Of a stretch of 64,000 nucleotides of DNA, positions 45,436 through 54,142 are shown piece by piece. The position numbers and the translations under genes were made by a program. The notes below the pieces were generated by a model, which was given only the letters and a program-made list of their open reading frames with translations, searched no databases and was not told where the DNA came from. Source of the DNA: Hyphochytrium catenoides. Lineage: Eukaryota > Sar > Hyphochytriomycetes > Hyphochytriales > Hyphochytriaceae. Positions within the stretch are counted from its first letter, which is position 1, and each line of letters opens with the position of its first letter. The stretch spans positions 1-64,000 of the forward strand of contig FLMG01003521.1 of NCBI GenBank assembly GCA_900088475.1, given 5' to 3'.

Positions 45436-45813
45436 ATGGAAGAGAAAATGACAATCGAGGAGCAAACACAGGGGTTGCTGGAGCTCATTGACACCACGAT
45501 TGCCATGTCAACTCCTCGAGGCTGCCTCAAGGCAGAATACCACGATATGCCTTTCTTGTCGGACGCTTCGGCGGATGATAGTGACAGCGACCATGAAGAC
45601 GGTAACATTGAAGCAATGCGTCTACAGCTGGAGCACGAATTTAGACTTCGAGAGCTAGAGCTGATGCATGAGCTCGAGCACGAGAAACTCCGAGTGCATG
45701 CTTTATCAACAGAAACGAGTATGAAGATTGAAAAAGAAAAATTGAAGCAACTGAAAGAACAAACCAAGCAACTACAATTACGCTTGCAACTCGCGAAGAT
45801 TAATGAAGACTAA
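45436..45813 (+). CDS. Small acidic coiled-coil protein
   Basis: 125 residues. The N-terminal half is acidic (DASADDSDSDHEDGN), and the C-terminal half is a strong coiled coil with Leu heptads and Gln/Lys (MRLQLEHEFRLRELELMHELE, KEKLKQLKEQTKQLQLRLQ). Probably an oligomerisation protein. No family recognised. Confidence 0.55.
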   Translation: MEEKMTIEEQTQGLLELIDTTIAMSTPRGCLKAEYHDMPFLSDASADDSDSDHEDGNIEAMRLQLEHEFRLRELELMHELEHEKLRVHALSTETSMKIEKEKLKQLKEQTKQLQLRLQLAKINED

Positions 45814-45900
45814 CTAATTCATTTTCTACAATTATTCTTTTTTCCCTATGTTTATAAAATATATCAAGAAAGGCCGCGACAAGAGACAAGAAAAAAAGAG

Positions 45901-46140
45901 ATGCCGCCTCCAGGAACTTCAGCCTTTGAGTTTAGTGTAGGAAACTTTAGACAGGAAGATGTTATCTCCATTGCACTAATCTCTCTGGCGATCACCCTTG
46001 TAGTTCTACTGATCTATTCTTGGGCGACCAACAAGCGATCGTCATGCTCTAAACATCGCCAAGACGAGCTATGGGATGACGTCGTGTTTAAGAAAGTTCC
46101 AACGTATTACTATAATGACTTCAAACAACAGCGTCGCTAG
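45901..46140 (+). CDS. Small single-pass membrane protein
   Basis: 79 residues, with a membrane helix at about 22-40 (ISIALISLAITLVVLLIYS) and a charged, Tyr-rich C-terminus. No signal peptide. Function unknown. Confidence 0.55.
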   Translation: MPPPGTSAFEFSVGNFRQEDVISIALISLAITLVVLLIYSWATNKRSSCSKHRQDELWDDVVFKKVPTYYYNDFKQQRR

Positions 46141-46230
46141 CTTATCCCTTTAAATAGCATGATGGACCACCGATTTCTTTTTCTTTTTTTTGTAGTTTAG
46201 CTATAAGAAGATGTTAGTCTATGGGAAGTC

Positions 46231-47340
46231 ATGGGGACAGCTAGGAAGAAACAAAGGCGCAGTAACTACTGTGTAAGGGATCTTCCGGATGTAATTGTTC
46301 AGAGCATACTCTTTGACTATATTCCTCCAGGTTGGAATGTGGGACTCACATGTAGAAACTTCTATAAGAGGCTTCATCAAGAGCAGAGAAGACTGCAGAC
46401 TGAGGTTATCTCTCTAACGAAGTCGGTAGATAGAGCGATCGAGAGTAAGGTCCGCATTCGTCCATCACGTGATCAGGCACAATCACTGCTGGCTGCCATG
46501 CACTTCGCGCTACAGATTAGGCCACGCATCCACAGGCTTAAAGTATTGTCACCTATCACGTCATGGGTACCTCTAAAGATACTAAAGGACATCCTATACA
46601 CTTTACGTATTTTCAATCAGCAGCTTCCATTTCATCTTAAGGATATGCGGGAAGGCCAATACTCAGACACTGTACGCCGTCGCATCGAAAGGTTTGTAGA
46701 AGCTTATGAGATCTACTGCTTGTTGGAGCCACTGTTCCATTACTGCCGTCTCTACTTTAACTTCTCATATGATGTGGATGTACTGTCCGCCTATGAAAAT
46801 ATACGGAACGACGCGCCGTACAACTATATGACCTACAAAATCCGAACACGTCTGGCTCTTGATGAGATTATAGACCTAGTCGGGGTTGTCCATGCAGTAC
46901 ACACTACAGTTCGGCACTTGGATGGTTATCAGATGAGTGTATCTGACTTTGCTTATGGTGCGATTGACCTGGAAGAAGTACAAGTGATAGTTCAGAAAAT
47001 CTATGCAGCAAGACAGCACCTTCAGCAGAAAGTTGACGAAAGTCCGCTTCAGGCCCCATGTCTCTATAAGTATGTTCACTCGATACTGGACCTACAACTC
47101 CTTCACCATGCACAGAACAGATCCGGCGTCGTCATTGAACACATGTATGAACTACACCAGAATGTAGATAGTAGTCAATTGATGATGCTTATAAATGATG
47201 AGACCAAACGGGAAGTGTTAGAGTACTGGTATACCATCGACGCCATACTCAAACGCGATACTATTGATTATTCTTTTATTAGTAAGATAAACAGATTAAG
47301 CCGACCTGGAATGCTCTTCTACCATCTACACCTACATTAG
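46231..47340 (+). CDS. F-box-like protein
   Basis: 369 residues. Residues about 18-52 have an F-box-like pattern (LPDVIVQSILFDYIPPGW, then GLTCRNFYKRLHQ). The rest is helical with no visible ankyrin or LRR repeats, so the substrate-binding module is unknown. It could recruit a target to a host SCF ubiquitin ligase. A double hairpin follows its stop. Confidence 0.5.
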   Translation: MGTARKKQRRSNYCVRDLPDVIVQSILFDYIPPGWNVGLTCRNFYKRLHQEQRRLQTEVISLTKSVDRAIESKVRIRPSRDQAQSLLAAMHFALQIRPRIHRLKVLSPITSWVPLKILKDILYTLRIFNQQLPFHLKDMREGQYSDTVRRRIERFVEAYEIYCLLEPLFHYCRLYFNFSYDVDVLSAYENIRNDAPYNYMTYKIRTRLALDEIIDLVGVVHAVHTTVRHLDGYQMSVSDFAYGAIDLEEVQVIVQKIYAARQHLQQKVDESPLQAPCLYKYVHSILDLQLLHHAQNRSGVVIEHMYELHQNVDSSQLMMLINDETKREVLEYWYTIDAILKRDTIDYSFISKINRLSRPGMLFYHLHLH

Positions 47341-47352
47341 ATAGGAAAAAAA

Positions 47353-47386
47353 CTGGTGTTGGGACACCAGAGGTGGGTTCCCACCT
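47353..47386. terminator. Double hairpin between convergent genes
   Basis: CTGGTGTTGGGACACCAG (47353-47370) and AGGTGGGTTCCCACCT (47371-47386) are adjacent. An A-run precedes and a T-run follows. They lie just after the F-box-like stop and before the convergent gene ending at 47468. Confidence 0.65.
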
Positions 47387-47467
47387 TTTTTTGTTCCATC
47401 ATGAAGACTCTAGTAATGAGTAGAATCTTCCCCAAAGCCCACTATCCTCCAACCAGCAAGCACCCTG

Positions 47468-48718
47468 CTAGTCAAAGGTGGTGACATGCCGCTGAAGCCA
47501 ACGACTGTTAGGCCAGTAAACGAGCTTTTTTGCTATAAACTGCTGCACACGTAAGAGACTCTGGCAACGATAGAAGAGTGATCCAAAGTCTGACATGATA
47601 ACAGGGACCATGTGCTGGTGATAGAATTCCTCCGAGATCGCAGGAAGCAGATCCTCATCTCTGGCTTTCAGTATGGCCCTTACAAGATTTGGATCTGGAT
47701 CCGCACAGTAGGAGGGTATGAGTCTCTCGAATAGCTCTAGGTCTACACTCAGGCCCAACTCATGCAGCTTCAGAAGCATGTCCGGGCGCTGCAAGGGCCT
47801 TACCAGAGTATCGCTAATCACACCTCCAGGCCATTGTAGGTCGAGTGTAGCTAGGTAGTTCAGCATCTCTACCTTACCACTCTTGATGGCACAATACATA
47901 ACTGAAGGCTCATGATTCCAAAAGCAATGACCAACCAAGGGATGGTTGGTTATCCCACAACCAAAGCTCCGTAGAAGCTCCACCGAACGGATATCACCAA
48001 AAGTGATAACCTTGTTCATGATACACTCACCTTCAGTAATATCATACTCGGTACTATAGCATCTGCCTACTATCCTATCAAACGGATACCTCGCGTTTGC
48101 TAAGGCATGGAGGACAGTGAATCGCTCCTCGGTATCGGAAGGAAGTCCTACCTTGGAATGACGCCACTCCACGATGCTAACACCTTGCTTAATCAAGTTT
48201 GACAGAATAGTCTGAACCTGCTTCGCAGCAACTGCCAGCATAACGTTCCGAAGGTTATACTCCACCCTTCGAAGACTCCTTATGAACTTTGTCATTTCCT
48301 CCCATCCCAAAGTGGACGTATGGATTTGAACAATATGAACCTGAATCTCCTGTCGTTGACGCATCTCATCCAATATTTCTTGATTGAACATCATGAGATA
48401 CTGAATGATAAGCTCATCGCACTCATCAAGTTTATCCTCCCAGGCCGATAAACTGTGCAACATATCACCTGCTACCCGCAAGTTCCGTTGTCGCACCATT
48501 TCTAAGAAGGCCTGAGGGGTTAATAATGCTTTGGCCTCATCAGTGATGTCGTGACCATGTTCCTGGAGTAAACCCAATAGACCATATGGCTTGTCAACCT
48601 CCATCAGAAGCTTGTTGCAGTCCATGTACTTCATAGCGAACTCCGCGATACAATCCTTGTCACCCAGCGCAGCCGAAGCTAAGAGCTGAGCAAGATCTCT
48701 CTGAAACTCAGAAAACAT
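47468..48718 (-). CDS. Large hypothetical protein, probably degenerate ankyrin-like
   Basis: 416 residues from the ATG at 48718. The longer frame starts with a TTG that is part of the promoter motif itself, so the ATG is better. A helical repetitive fold is likely (MVRQRNLRVAGDMLHSL, YCAIKSGKVEMLNYLATLDLQWPG). The C-terminal motif YWPNSRWLQRHVTTFD resembles the conserved endings of the paralogous ankyrin-like genes at 52-55 kb (HPTSKYVARLVNNFD), so it may be a distant member of the same group. Confidence 0.6.
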   Translation of the reverse strand: MFSEFQRDLAQLLASAALGDKDCIAEFAMKYMDCNKLLMEVDKPYGLLGLLQEHGHDITDEAKALLTPQAFLEMVRQRNLRVAGDMLHSLSAWEDKLDECDELIIQYLMMFNQEILDEMRQRQEIQVHIVQIHTSTLGWEEMTKFIRSLRRVEYNLRNVMLAVAAKQVQTILSNLIKQGVSIVEWRHSKVGLPSDTEERFTVLHALANARYPFDRIVGRCYSTEYDITEGECIMNKVITFGDIRSVELLRSFGCGITNHPLVGHCFWNHEPSVMYCAIKSGKVEMLNYLATLDLQWPGGVISDTLVRPLQRPDMLLKLHELGLSVDLELFERLIPSYCADPDPNLVRAILKARDEDLLPAISEEFYHQHMVPVIMSDFGSLFYRCQSLLRVQQFIAKKLVYWPNSRWLQRHVTTFD

Positions 48719-48784
48719 GGTCTCTACGTAACAGCTAAAACGATGTGTAACCGTATACGCTATCTGATTCTGATAATCCGTAGA

Positions 48785-48794
48785 ATTCAAATTT
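48785..48794 (-). promoter_or_regulatory. AAATTTGAAT promoter motif
   Basis: 67 bp before the chosen ATG at 48718 and overlapping the TTG of the longer frame. Confidence 0.6.
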
Positions 48795-49018
48795 ATTAGT
48801 ATTTACGCTTGGAGATTGACATAAATATTTATTGCCAAGTTTCCCCTAAGTGGAAATACTAACCTCCCTATTCGTATCTGAACGTGTGGGAAGCTGTATG
48901 TCATAGAGACGGTTGCCGTCAACCATCCGCCAAGCTATCAGCCATCACAACGGAATTTGACATCTCGGACTTAATTGAGCGGGCCAGGTGACTAACAGAG
49001 TAAAGCTATAATATCTAA
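48795..49018. other. Divergent promoter region before MutS7
   Basis: No gene is seen. A TATAATAT sequence lies only 8-15 bp before the MutS ATG at 49019. Confidence 0.4.
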
Positions 49019-52000
49019 ATGAAGGCGATGGGTAGTTCCGATCTCTCTGAAGCAACACCAGTGTTCCGCGACTATATGCGGATCCATACCAAGTATGCCA
49101 AGAAGTACGGTCCCAAGACTGTGGTCATGTACCAGCTTGGCAGCTTTATGAACTTTCTTGGAATCGAGAAGGAAGATCACACCTACTTTGGGACGGACTT
49201 GACGGAGATCACTGGCATACTCAATATTACCCTCACAAGGACTAATAAAGAAAAACCAATTAGCATGAGCAATCCACAGATGGCAGGGATCAACCTAGAG
49301 GCCTCCAAAAAGTATATTGACGTCCTAGTGCGCAACGACTTTACAGTGGTTCTCGTCCAAGAGATAGGCCACGAGAAGCCCATGCGTCGCGAAGTTACTC
49401 AAGTCTTGTCCAAGTCCACCTACATTGACTCTATTGAGCAACAGATGGACTATAACTACCTCTCCGTAGTGGTGATTGATGAGTATGAGTCTATCCTGAG
49501 CACAAAGAAGATGTGGGCGGTGGGCCTGTGCTCTATTGACATATCTACGGGTACCAGCACTGTCTATGAAGTAGTCTCCAAAGCTTCAGATCCATCCTCC
49601 GCTGTTGACGAGACAATCCGCTTCATCAACACCTTCCAGCCAAAGGAACTCGTGGTCTACAACAAAACTAAGAAGCCAGACAGTGAGCTTAGCAGTCTGT
49701 TCGAACTATCGCTACGCACGGTGCACTTCATACCTTCATCCAACACTATTGAGAAGATTACCTACCAGAACGAATTCTTCCAGAAGGTATTCAACTTTAC
49801 TAACATGCTTAGCCCCATTGAGAATCTTCATTTGGAGCATATGGAGCTGGCGCGGCTGTCTCTGGTCCTATTGATTCAGTTTATCTTTGATCATAACGAG
49901 TCTCTAGTCCAGAACATCAAGGTTCCCACCCTGTTTAACAACGAGAATCATCTGATCCTTGAGAACAATGCGATCACCCAGCTTAACATTCTGGAGAACG
50001 GTCAGCTCTCTGGGAAGCTCAGCTGTCTCCTGAATGTGGTTAACTTTACATCTACTGCTATCGGGAGGCGCGCTCTGAAGGACCGGCTACTGTTGCCCAT
50101 CACCAATCCAACAGAACTACAAAGGCGCTATGATGACACTGAGAAGATTATTCCCGAAGTGACAACCCTTGATAACATTATGCGGGGGATGCTGGACTTC
50201 GAGCGCTCACAGGCGAAGATTACTTTGCTCAAGATTCATCCCCATGAATTAGCCAAACTTGATGTCACCTACCAGAAGATCATTGAGCTCGCTCTGTTTA
50301 TGAAGACCATGGGGTGTGGGCCCGGCTCAGAACTAGATGACGCTGTACTGAAGAAGTTCCAAACCTTCTATCGTCACTACAAAGAGACTTTCAATCTGGA
50401 AGAACTAAGCAAGTACTCCCAGGGCCAGATTGAGACGAACATCTTCAAGGCTGGTATCTGCCGCGCTCTAGATGATGTTTCATCCAAAGTGGAGCGGCTA
50501 GATAACATTCTGGATACTATGACCAGTGCCATGTCCAAGTTTGATCCCAAGGGACTGTCTCTGAAGTGGGAATTCAATGATCGTGATGGCATTTATCTTA
50601 CTACAACAAAGGCAAGATGGAACAAGCTTGTCCCTCGTCTCGAGAGTTTCAAGATCTCAATGCCCTACGGAGATGAATCCGTCATAGTACCCGAGGACTT
50701 CCAAGTCAAGTTCACCTCGTCCAGTGCCAGGATTGAACATCCCATACTCAAAAGGATCTCCCAGCTTCGTCATGCCTACAGCGACCAGTTACGGCGCACC
50801 ACCCAGTCAGAGTTTATCTTTGCTCTCCAACTAATCAATGAAAGGTATGGCACACTCTGGGATGACATTACACTCTTCATTGGAAATGTTGACTGTCTCA
50901 AGAGTGCGGCGAAGTGTGCCATAAGCTACAATTACACCAAACCAGTTATCATGAAACAAGATGAACCTTTCATCTATGCTGACCGTGCTCGCCATCCCAT
51001 CATTGAACGTCTGGCATTGAAAGCAGAGTATGTTCCTAACTGGATATGCTTGGGACACATACCAGATTCTATACCAGATCCTATCCCCGATCCGAACAGC
51101 CTCAATACCAAAGCCATTGATAGTGCTGAGTTACCAGACCATCCGATGACAGGAATGCTACTCTACTCTTGCAATAGCACGGGCAAGTCTAGCTATATGA
51201 AGTGCATCGCGCTGAACCTGGTATTAGCACAAGCAGGGCAATACTGTGCGGCCTCGTCATTCATCTTCAGTCCATTTACGAAGATTATGACAAGAATTCT
51301 CTCCAATGATAACCTCTTCAAGGGGCTTAGCTCCTTTGCTGTAGAGATGTTGGAGCTACGGAGTATCTTGAACCGGGCAGACCGTAACACCCTAGTCGTA
51401 GCGGATGAGTTAGCCAACCAGAGTGAGGTCGCAAGTGGCACTGCGATTGTGGCAGCGAGCATCAAGAAGCTCCATGACCAAGGTGTCAAGTTTGTGACCG
51501 CCACACACTTCCATCAACTCCCGAAACTTGATGTTGTCAACAATCTGGAAACAGTGCACCACTATCACCTACAAGTACAATACAATGAAGCTACAGGAGT
51601 CCTAGAGTATGATCGGAAGCTGCGTAAGGGTTCTGGTAACTCCATCTACGGCTTAGAGGTGGCCCGGGCACTGGACCTTGACCGTGGTGTACTGGACCTT
51701 GCCAACAGCATCCGACGTGAGCTCTTGGACATTCCTACTGAGGTCGTGAATCGTCAGCAGTCAACCTACAATTGTGATGTCTATAAGGATGTCTGTGGGG
51801 TAGAGAACTGTAATGAGAAGAGTGAGGATGTCCATCACATCGTCTACCAAGAAGCCGCTGACGAGTTGGGGTTTATCGATCATCGCCATAAGAACTCTCG
51901 CTCCAACCTGGTTAACCTCTGTAAGAAGCATCATAAGATGGTTCACAATCCCTTCCGCGGCAAGCTCCTGGTCATCAAGGGGTGGAAGCAAACCAGTGAA

Positions 52001-52063
52001 GGCATCAAGCTAGACCATGAGCTTATTAAAGCATCGCCTCAGAAAAAAAGTTTGAAATCCTAG
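49019..52063 (+). CDS. mutS7: MutS7-type DNA mismatch repair protein with HNH domain
   Basis: 1014 residues, the architecture of MutS7: an N-terminal mismatch-binding domain, lever/core helices, an ABC-type ATPase (about 690-880) and a C-terminal HNH nuclease (about 918-985). The ATPase has Walker A CNSTGKSS, Walker B LVVADELANQSE and the H-loop VTATHFHQL. The HNH reads C..VCGVENC, HHI, then NLVNLCKKHHKMVH. MutS7 is known from mimivirus-like viruses, octocoral mitochondria and some epsilonproteobacteria; it recognises mismatches and can cut DNA itself. Two key positions differ from the usual: the mismatch-reading F-x-E is F43-M-N45, and Walker A lacks its first Gly (S..C.N.S.T.G.K). Confidence 0.9.
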   Translation: MKAMGSSDLSEATPVFRDYMRIHTKYAKKYGPKTVVMYQLGSFMNFLGIEKEDHTYFGTDLTEITGILNITLTRTNKEKPISMSNPQMAGINLEASKKYIDVLVRNDFTVVLVQEIGHEKPMRREVTQVLSKSTYIDSIEQQMDYNYLSVVVIDEYESILSTKKMWAVGLCSIDISTGTSTVYEVVSKASDPSSAVDETIRFINTFQPKELVVYNKTKKPDSELSSLFELSLRTVHFIPSSNTIEKITYQNEFFQKVFNFTNMLSPIENLHLEHMELARLSLVLLIQFIFDHNESLVQNIKVPTLFNNENHLILENNAITQLNILENGQLSGKLSCLLNVVNFTSTAIGRRALKDRLLLPITNPTELQRRYDDTEKIIPEVTTLDNIMRGMLDFERSQAKITLLKIHPHELAKLDVTYQKIIELALFMKTMGCGPGSELDDAVLKKFQTFYRHYKETFNLEELSKYSQGQIETNIFKAGICRALDDVSSKVERLDNILDTMTSAMSKFDPKGLSLKWEFNDRDGIYLTTTKARWNKLVPRLESFKISMPYGDESVIVPEDFQVKFTSSSARIEHPILKRISQLRHAYSDQLRRTTQSEFIFALQLINERYGTLWDDITLFIGNVDCLKSAAKCAISYNYTKPVIMKQDEPFIYADRARHPIIERLALKAEYVPNWICLGHIPDSIPDPIPDPNSLNTKAIDSAELPDHPMTGMLLYSCNSTGKSSYMKCIALNLVLAQAGQYCAASSFIFSPFTKIMTRILSNDNLFKGLSSFAVEMLELRSILNRADRNTLVVADELANQSEVASGTAIVAASIKKLHDQGVKFVTATHFHQLPKLDVVNNLETVHHYHLQVQYNEATGVLEYDRKLRKGSGNSIYGLEVARALDLDRGVLDLANSIRRELLDIPTEVVNRQQSTYNCDVYKDVCGVENCNEKSEDVHHIVYQEAADELGFIDHRHKNSRSNLVNLCKKHHKMVHNPFRGKLLVIKGWKQTSEGIKLDHELIKASPQKKSLKS

Positions 52064-52069
52064 CTTAGC

Positions 52070-52222
52070 TTACAACTTGGATGGAATCTTCACCTTGAGT
52101 ACTGCAAAGTTATTGGCGGGCTTCACTTCCAACCTGGGCTTGCCAATGCTTATCTTTGTAATCTTACTAGTGATCTTATAAGTCCTCTTCTCTGCAGACG
52201 ACGGTAAGTGTTCAGAGTCCAT
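52070..52222 (-). CDS. 50-residue basic protein
   Basis: A short frame starting MDSEHLPSSAEKRTYK and ending at TAA at 52070-52072, just after the MutS7 stop. It is basic (about 11 Lys/Arg in 50 residues). The DNA around its ATG is duplicated before the next minus-strand gene (about 52535-52565), where the ATG has become ATA. This supports it as a real gene with a relative next door. Confidence 0.5.
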   Translation of the reverse strand: MDSEHLPSSAEKRTYKITSKITKISIGKPRLEVKPANNFAVLKVKIPSKL

Positions 52223-52317
52223 GGTTAGAAAGGTGGTAGGGTATATACATATACAGACCTTTAAAATGGCGTTACAAACTTATAACCTTCGCACCTATCA
52301 GATCGCTCCACTAACAG

Positions 52318-52536
52318 TCACTTCTGTCTTTTTCTAATGTCTGGCATTTCAAACTTTAGCTCAGACTCAGGAGTAAGGTTGTTTAAGTCTAGGGACCTAT
52401 TTACCAAACACTTACTGATATGACCTGCACAGCATCGACGGTGGTCGTGTACCTCACTTCCAAGTACGAAGATCGGTACCGCCAGCTTGACGTCATCACT
52501 TCTACACCATCTCTCATAATGTTCATGAAAGTCCAT
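52318..52536 (-). CDS. 72-residue protein, relative of the 50-residue gene with shifted start
   Basis: From the ATG at 52536. Upstream the frame continues as IDSEHLYDE, matching MDSEHL of the neighbour, but the ATG equivalent reads ATA; the next in-frame ATG is used instead. The rest has no resemblance to the neighbour beyond this leader. Contains CRSDD, a CC pair and a charged C-terminus. Function unknown. Confidence 0.5.
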   Translation of the reverse strand: MDFHEHYERWCRSDDVKLAVPIFVLGSEVHDHRRCCAGHISKCLVNRSLDLNNLTPESELKFEMPDIRKRQK

Positions 52537-52635
52537 TTCGTCATATAAGTGTTCAGAGTCTATGGAGAGTAAGTATAGTTATGAGGCCTGGCTTTAAAAC
52601 GGTATAAACAAACAACATTAGTCTATAGAAAAAAA

Positions 52636-52672
52636 CTAGCCCATGCTAGCTAAAACAAGCTAATCTTGTTTT
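52636..52672. terminator. Tandem 3' hairpins (CTAG and AAAACAAG type)
   Basis: CTAGCCCATGCTAG (52636-52649) and AAAACAAG...CTTGTTTT (52652-52672), flanked by A- and T-runs, lie about 35 bp after the stop of the minus-strand ankyrin gene. The same tandem pair follows the paralogues at 54.1 and 55.7 kb. Confidence 0.65.
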
Positions 52673-52706
52673 TTCTTACTCCTTCAAGTCATCCGCTCCT
52701 CAGAGG

Positions 52707-53984
52707 TCAGTCAAAGTTGTTGACAAGCCTTGCCACATACTTTGATGTCGGATGAAGGACCACGTACTTCAAGAGAAACCTCTTCAGCCGCTCAACTTGT
52801 TTGGCAGAGTATCGATCGTACGCAATGCGGTAACGAAGGTATGCCAGTGCCTCTAGTGTCAGCTCATCCACTTTCACAAAAGACTTGTACTCGTGATAAA
52901 GGTAGAGGATCATAGGGTTAGGGTTATGGGTTTCTTCATGCTCGGCTGCATAGTTGATCATGGGAGTTACTAGGTTCTTTGGAAGATCAACGAGTTCCAT
53001 CACCTCTATACGACCCTTCCAAACAATTGCCTTAGCGATGCTTGCATTGATGGGGTACGCTCCAGTCCCGAGGACGTATTGGACGACATCCATGTCGCCT
53101 TCACGGAGTACGGCTCGAACATAGGTGCTTAATCCAATTGTCTCGTGAAGGTAGCGGACCACCTCAAGTGGGCCTACCACAAGATCCATACGCATCGCAT
53201 GCAAGTTCTCCAAGCGTACGATGTTGTTCTCATGAACATACCGAAGCATCTCCACGTCCACAGGACTGAGCATAAGAGCCTCGAGTGCTTCTTCCATATG
53301 CTCCGGACCAATCCCAAGTTGAAAGGTTTCATGTAGCCACACAACCATTTCTAGGTGACCCTCTTGGATGGCAAGCATGATTGAATCTGTATTGAGAACG
53401 GCACCGTGCCTAAAATAGGCTTCGGCTATATCCACTCTACCGTAGCGAATCGCATTCTCCAGGTCATCCGATGTAGGCCTCATTCCCAGTTCCAAAGCGA
53501 ATTCCGCGACCCGACAACGATCCGCTTCACATGCTACAGTGAAGATTTCCCTTGTAATAGTCCATCCGAATTCGTACAGGTACTTAAGAGCCTCCACTTC
53601 ATCTCCGATAGCCGCACAAATAACCGCATGGTCCATGATATCATCAGTCACCGGCCATTCCTGCCGAATAGCAAGACGCAAGATTCGTTTTGAACCAATA
53701 CTTGCAGCTGTTCCAACAATTAGCCTAACTTCTGCTTCTGATGAACAAGTAAATTTTGCATCGTTCAACAGAAAGTAAAGACACTCCTCGAGTCCTGGTA
53801 TACGATTCTGCTCCACGTCTTCCCAAGAAAGACTATCTTCAAGCCATATGTAGGCGATACCATACTGCTCCGGATTCCTGATTATATCTTCCTTGATGTC
53901 CTCACTTGGGGGAGTACCAGTTGCTAACCAGTCGGAAAGGGCTTGACGCCTACTCGCCATACTAGTCTTCATGTTCCTTAGCAT
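52707..53984 (-). CDS. Ankyrin-like protein, paralogue A
   Basis: 425 residues, degenerate ankyrin-like repeats throughout (AIRYGRVDIAEAYFRHGA, AIQEGHLEMVVWLHETFQLGI, VLREGDMDVVQYVLG). The N-terminus (MKTSMASRRQALSDWLATGTPPSEDIKEDII) and the C-terminus (LRYRIAYDRYSAKQVERLKRFLLKYVVLHPTSKYVARL) are nearly shared with paralogue B. The AAATTTGAAT motif lies 50 bp before ATG 53972, or 38 bp before the first ATG at 53984. Likely adaptor proteins; target unknown. Confidence 0.7.
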   Translation of the reverse strand: MLRNMKTSMASRRQALSDWLATGTPPSEDIKEDIIRNPEQYGIAYIWLEDSLSWEDVEQNRIPGLEECLYFLLNDAKFTCSSEAEVRLIVGTAASIGSKRILRLAIRQEWPVTDDIMDHAVICAAIGDEVEALKYLYEFGWTITREIFTVACEADRCRVAEFALELGMRPTSDDLENAIRYGRVDIAEAYFRHGAVLNTDSIMLAIQEGHLEMVVWLHETFQLGIGPEHMEEALEALMLSPVDVEMLRYVHENNIVRLENLHAMRMDLVVGPLEVVRYLHETIGLSTYVRAVLREGDMDVVQYVLGTGAYPINASIAKAIVWKGRIEVMELVDLPKNLVTPMINYAAEHEETHNPNPMILYLYHEYKSFVKVDELTLEALAYLRYRIAYDRYSAKQVERLKRFLLKYVVLHPTSKYVARLVNNFD

Positions 53985-54021
53985 AATGATATGTGACTCT
54001 ATACCTACCTCCTAGGTACAG

Positions 54022-54031
54022 ATTCAAATTT
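54022..54031 (-). promoter_or_regulatory. AAATTTGAAT promoter motif
   Basis: Spacing 38-50 bp to the possible starts of paralogue A. Confidence 0.6.
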
Positions 54032-54070
54032 AGGCCATTGGAGTAAACACTTACTGCCATACAAAAAAAA

Positions 54071-54101
54071 CTAGCCCACGCTAGCTAAAACAAATTTTGT
54101 T
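54071..54101. terminator. Tandem 3' hairpins
   Basis: CTAGCCCACGCTAG (54071-54084) followed by AAAACAAATTTTGTTTT, with A- and T-runs. They lie downstream of paralogue B. Confidence 0.65.
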
Positions 54102-54142
54102 TTTTTTTTCAGTTGTTCCGCTCCCCCGCTGTTATAGAGCAG

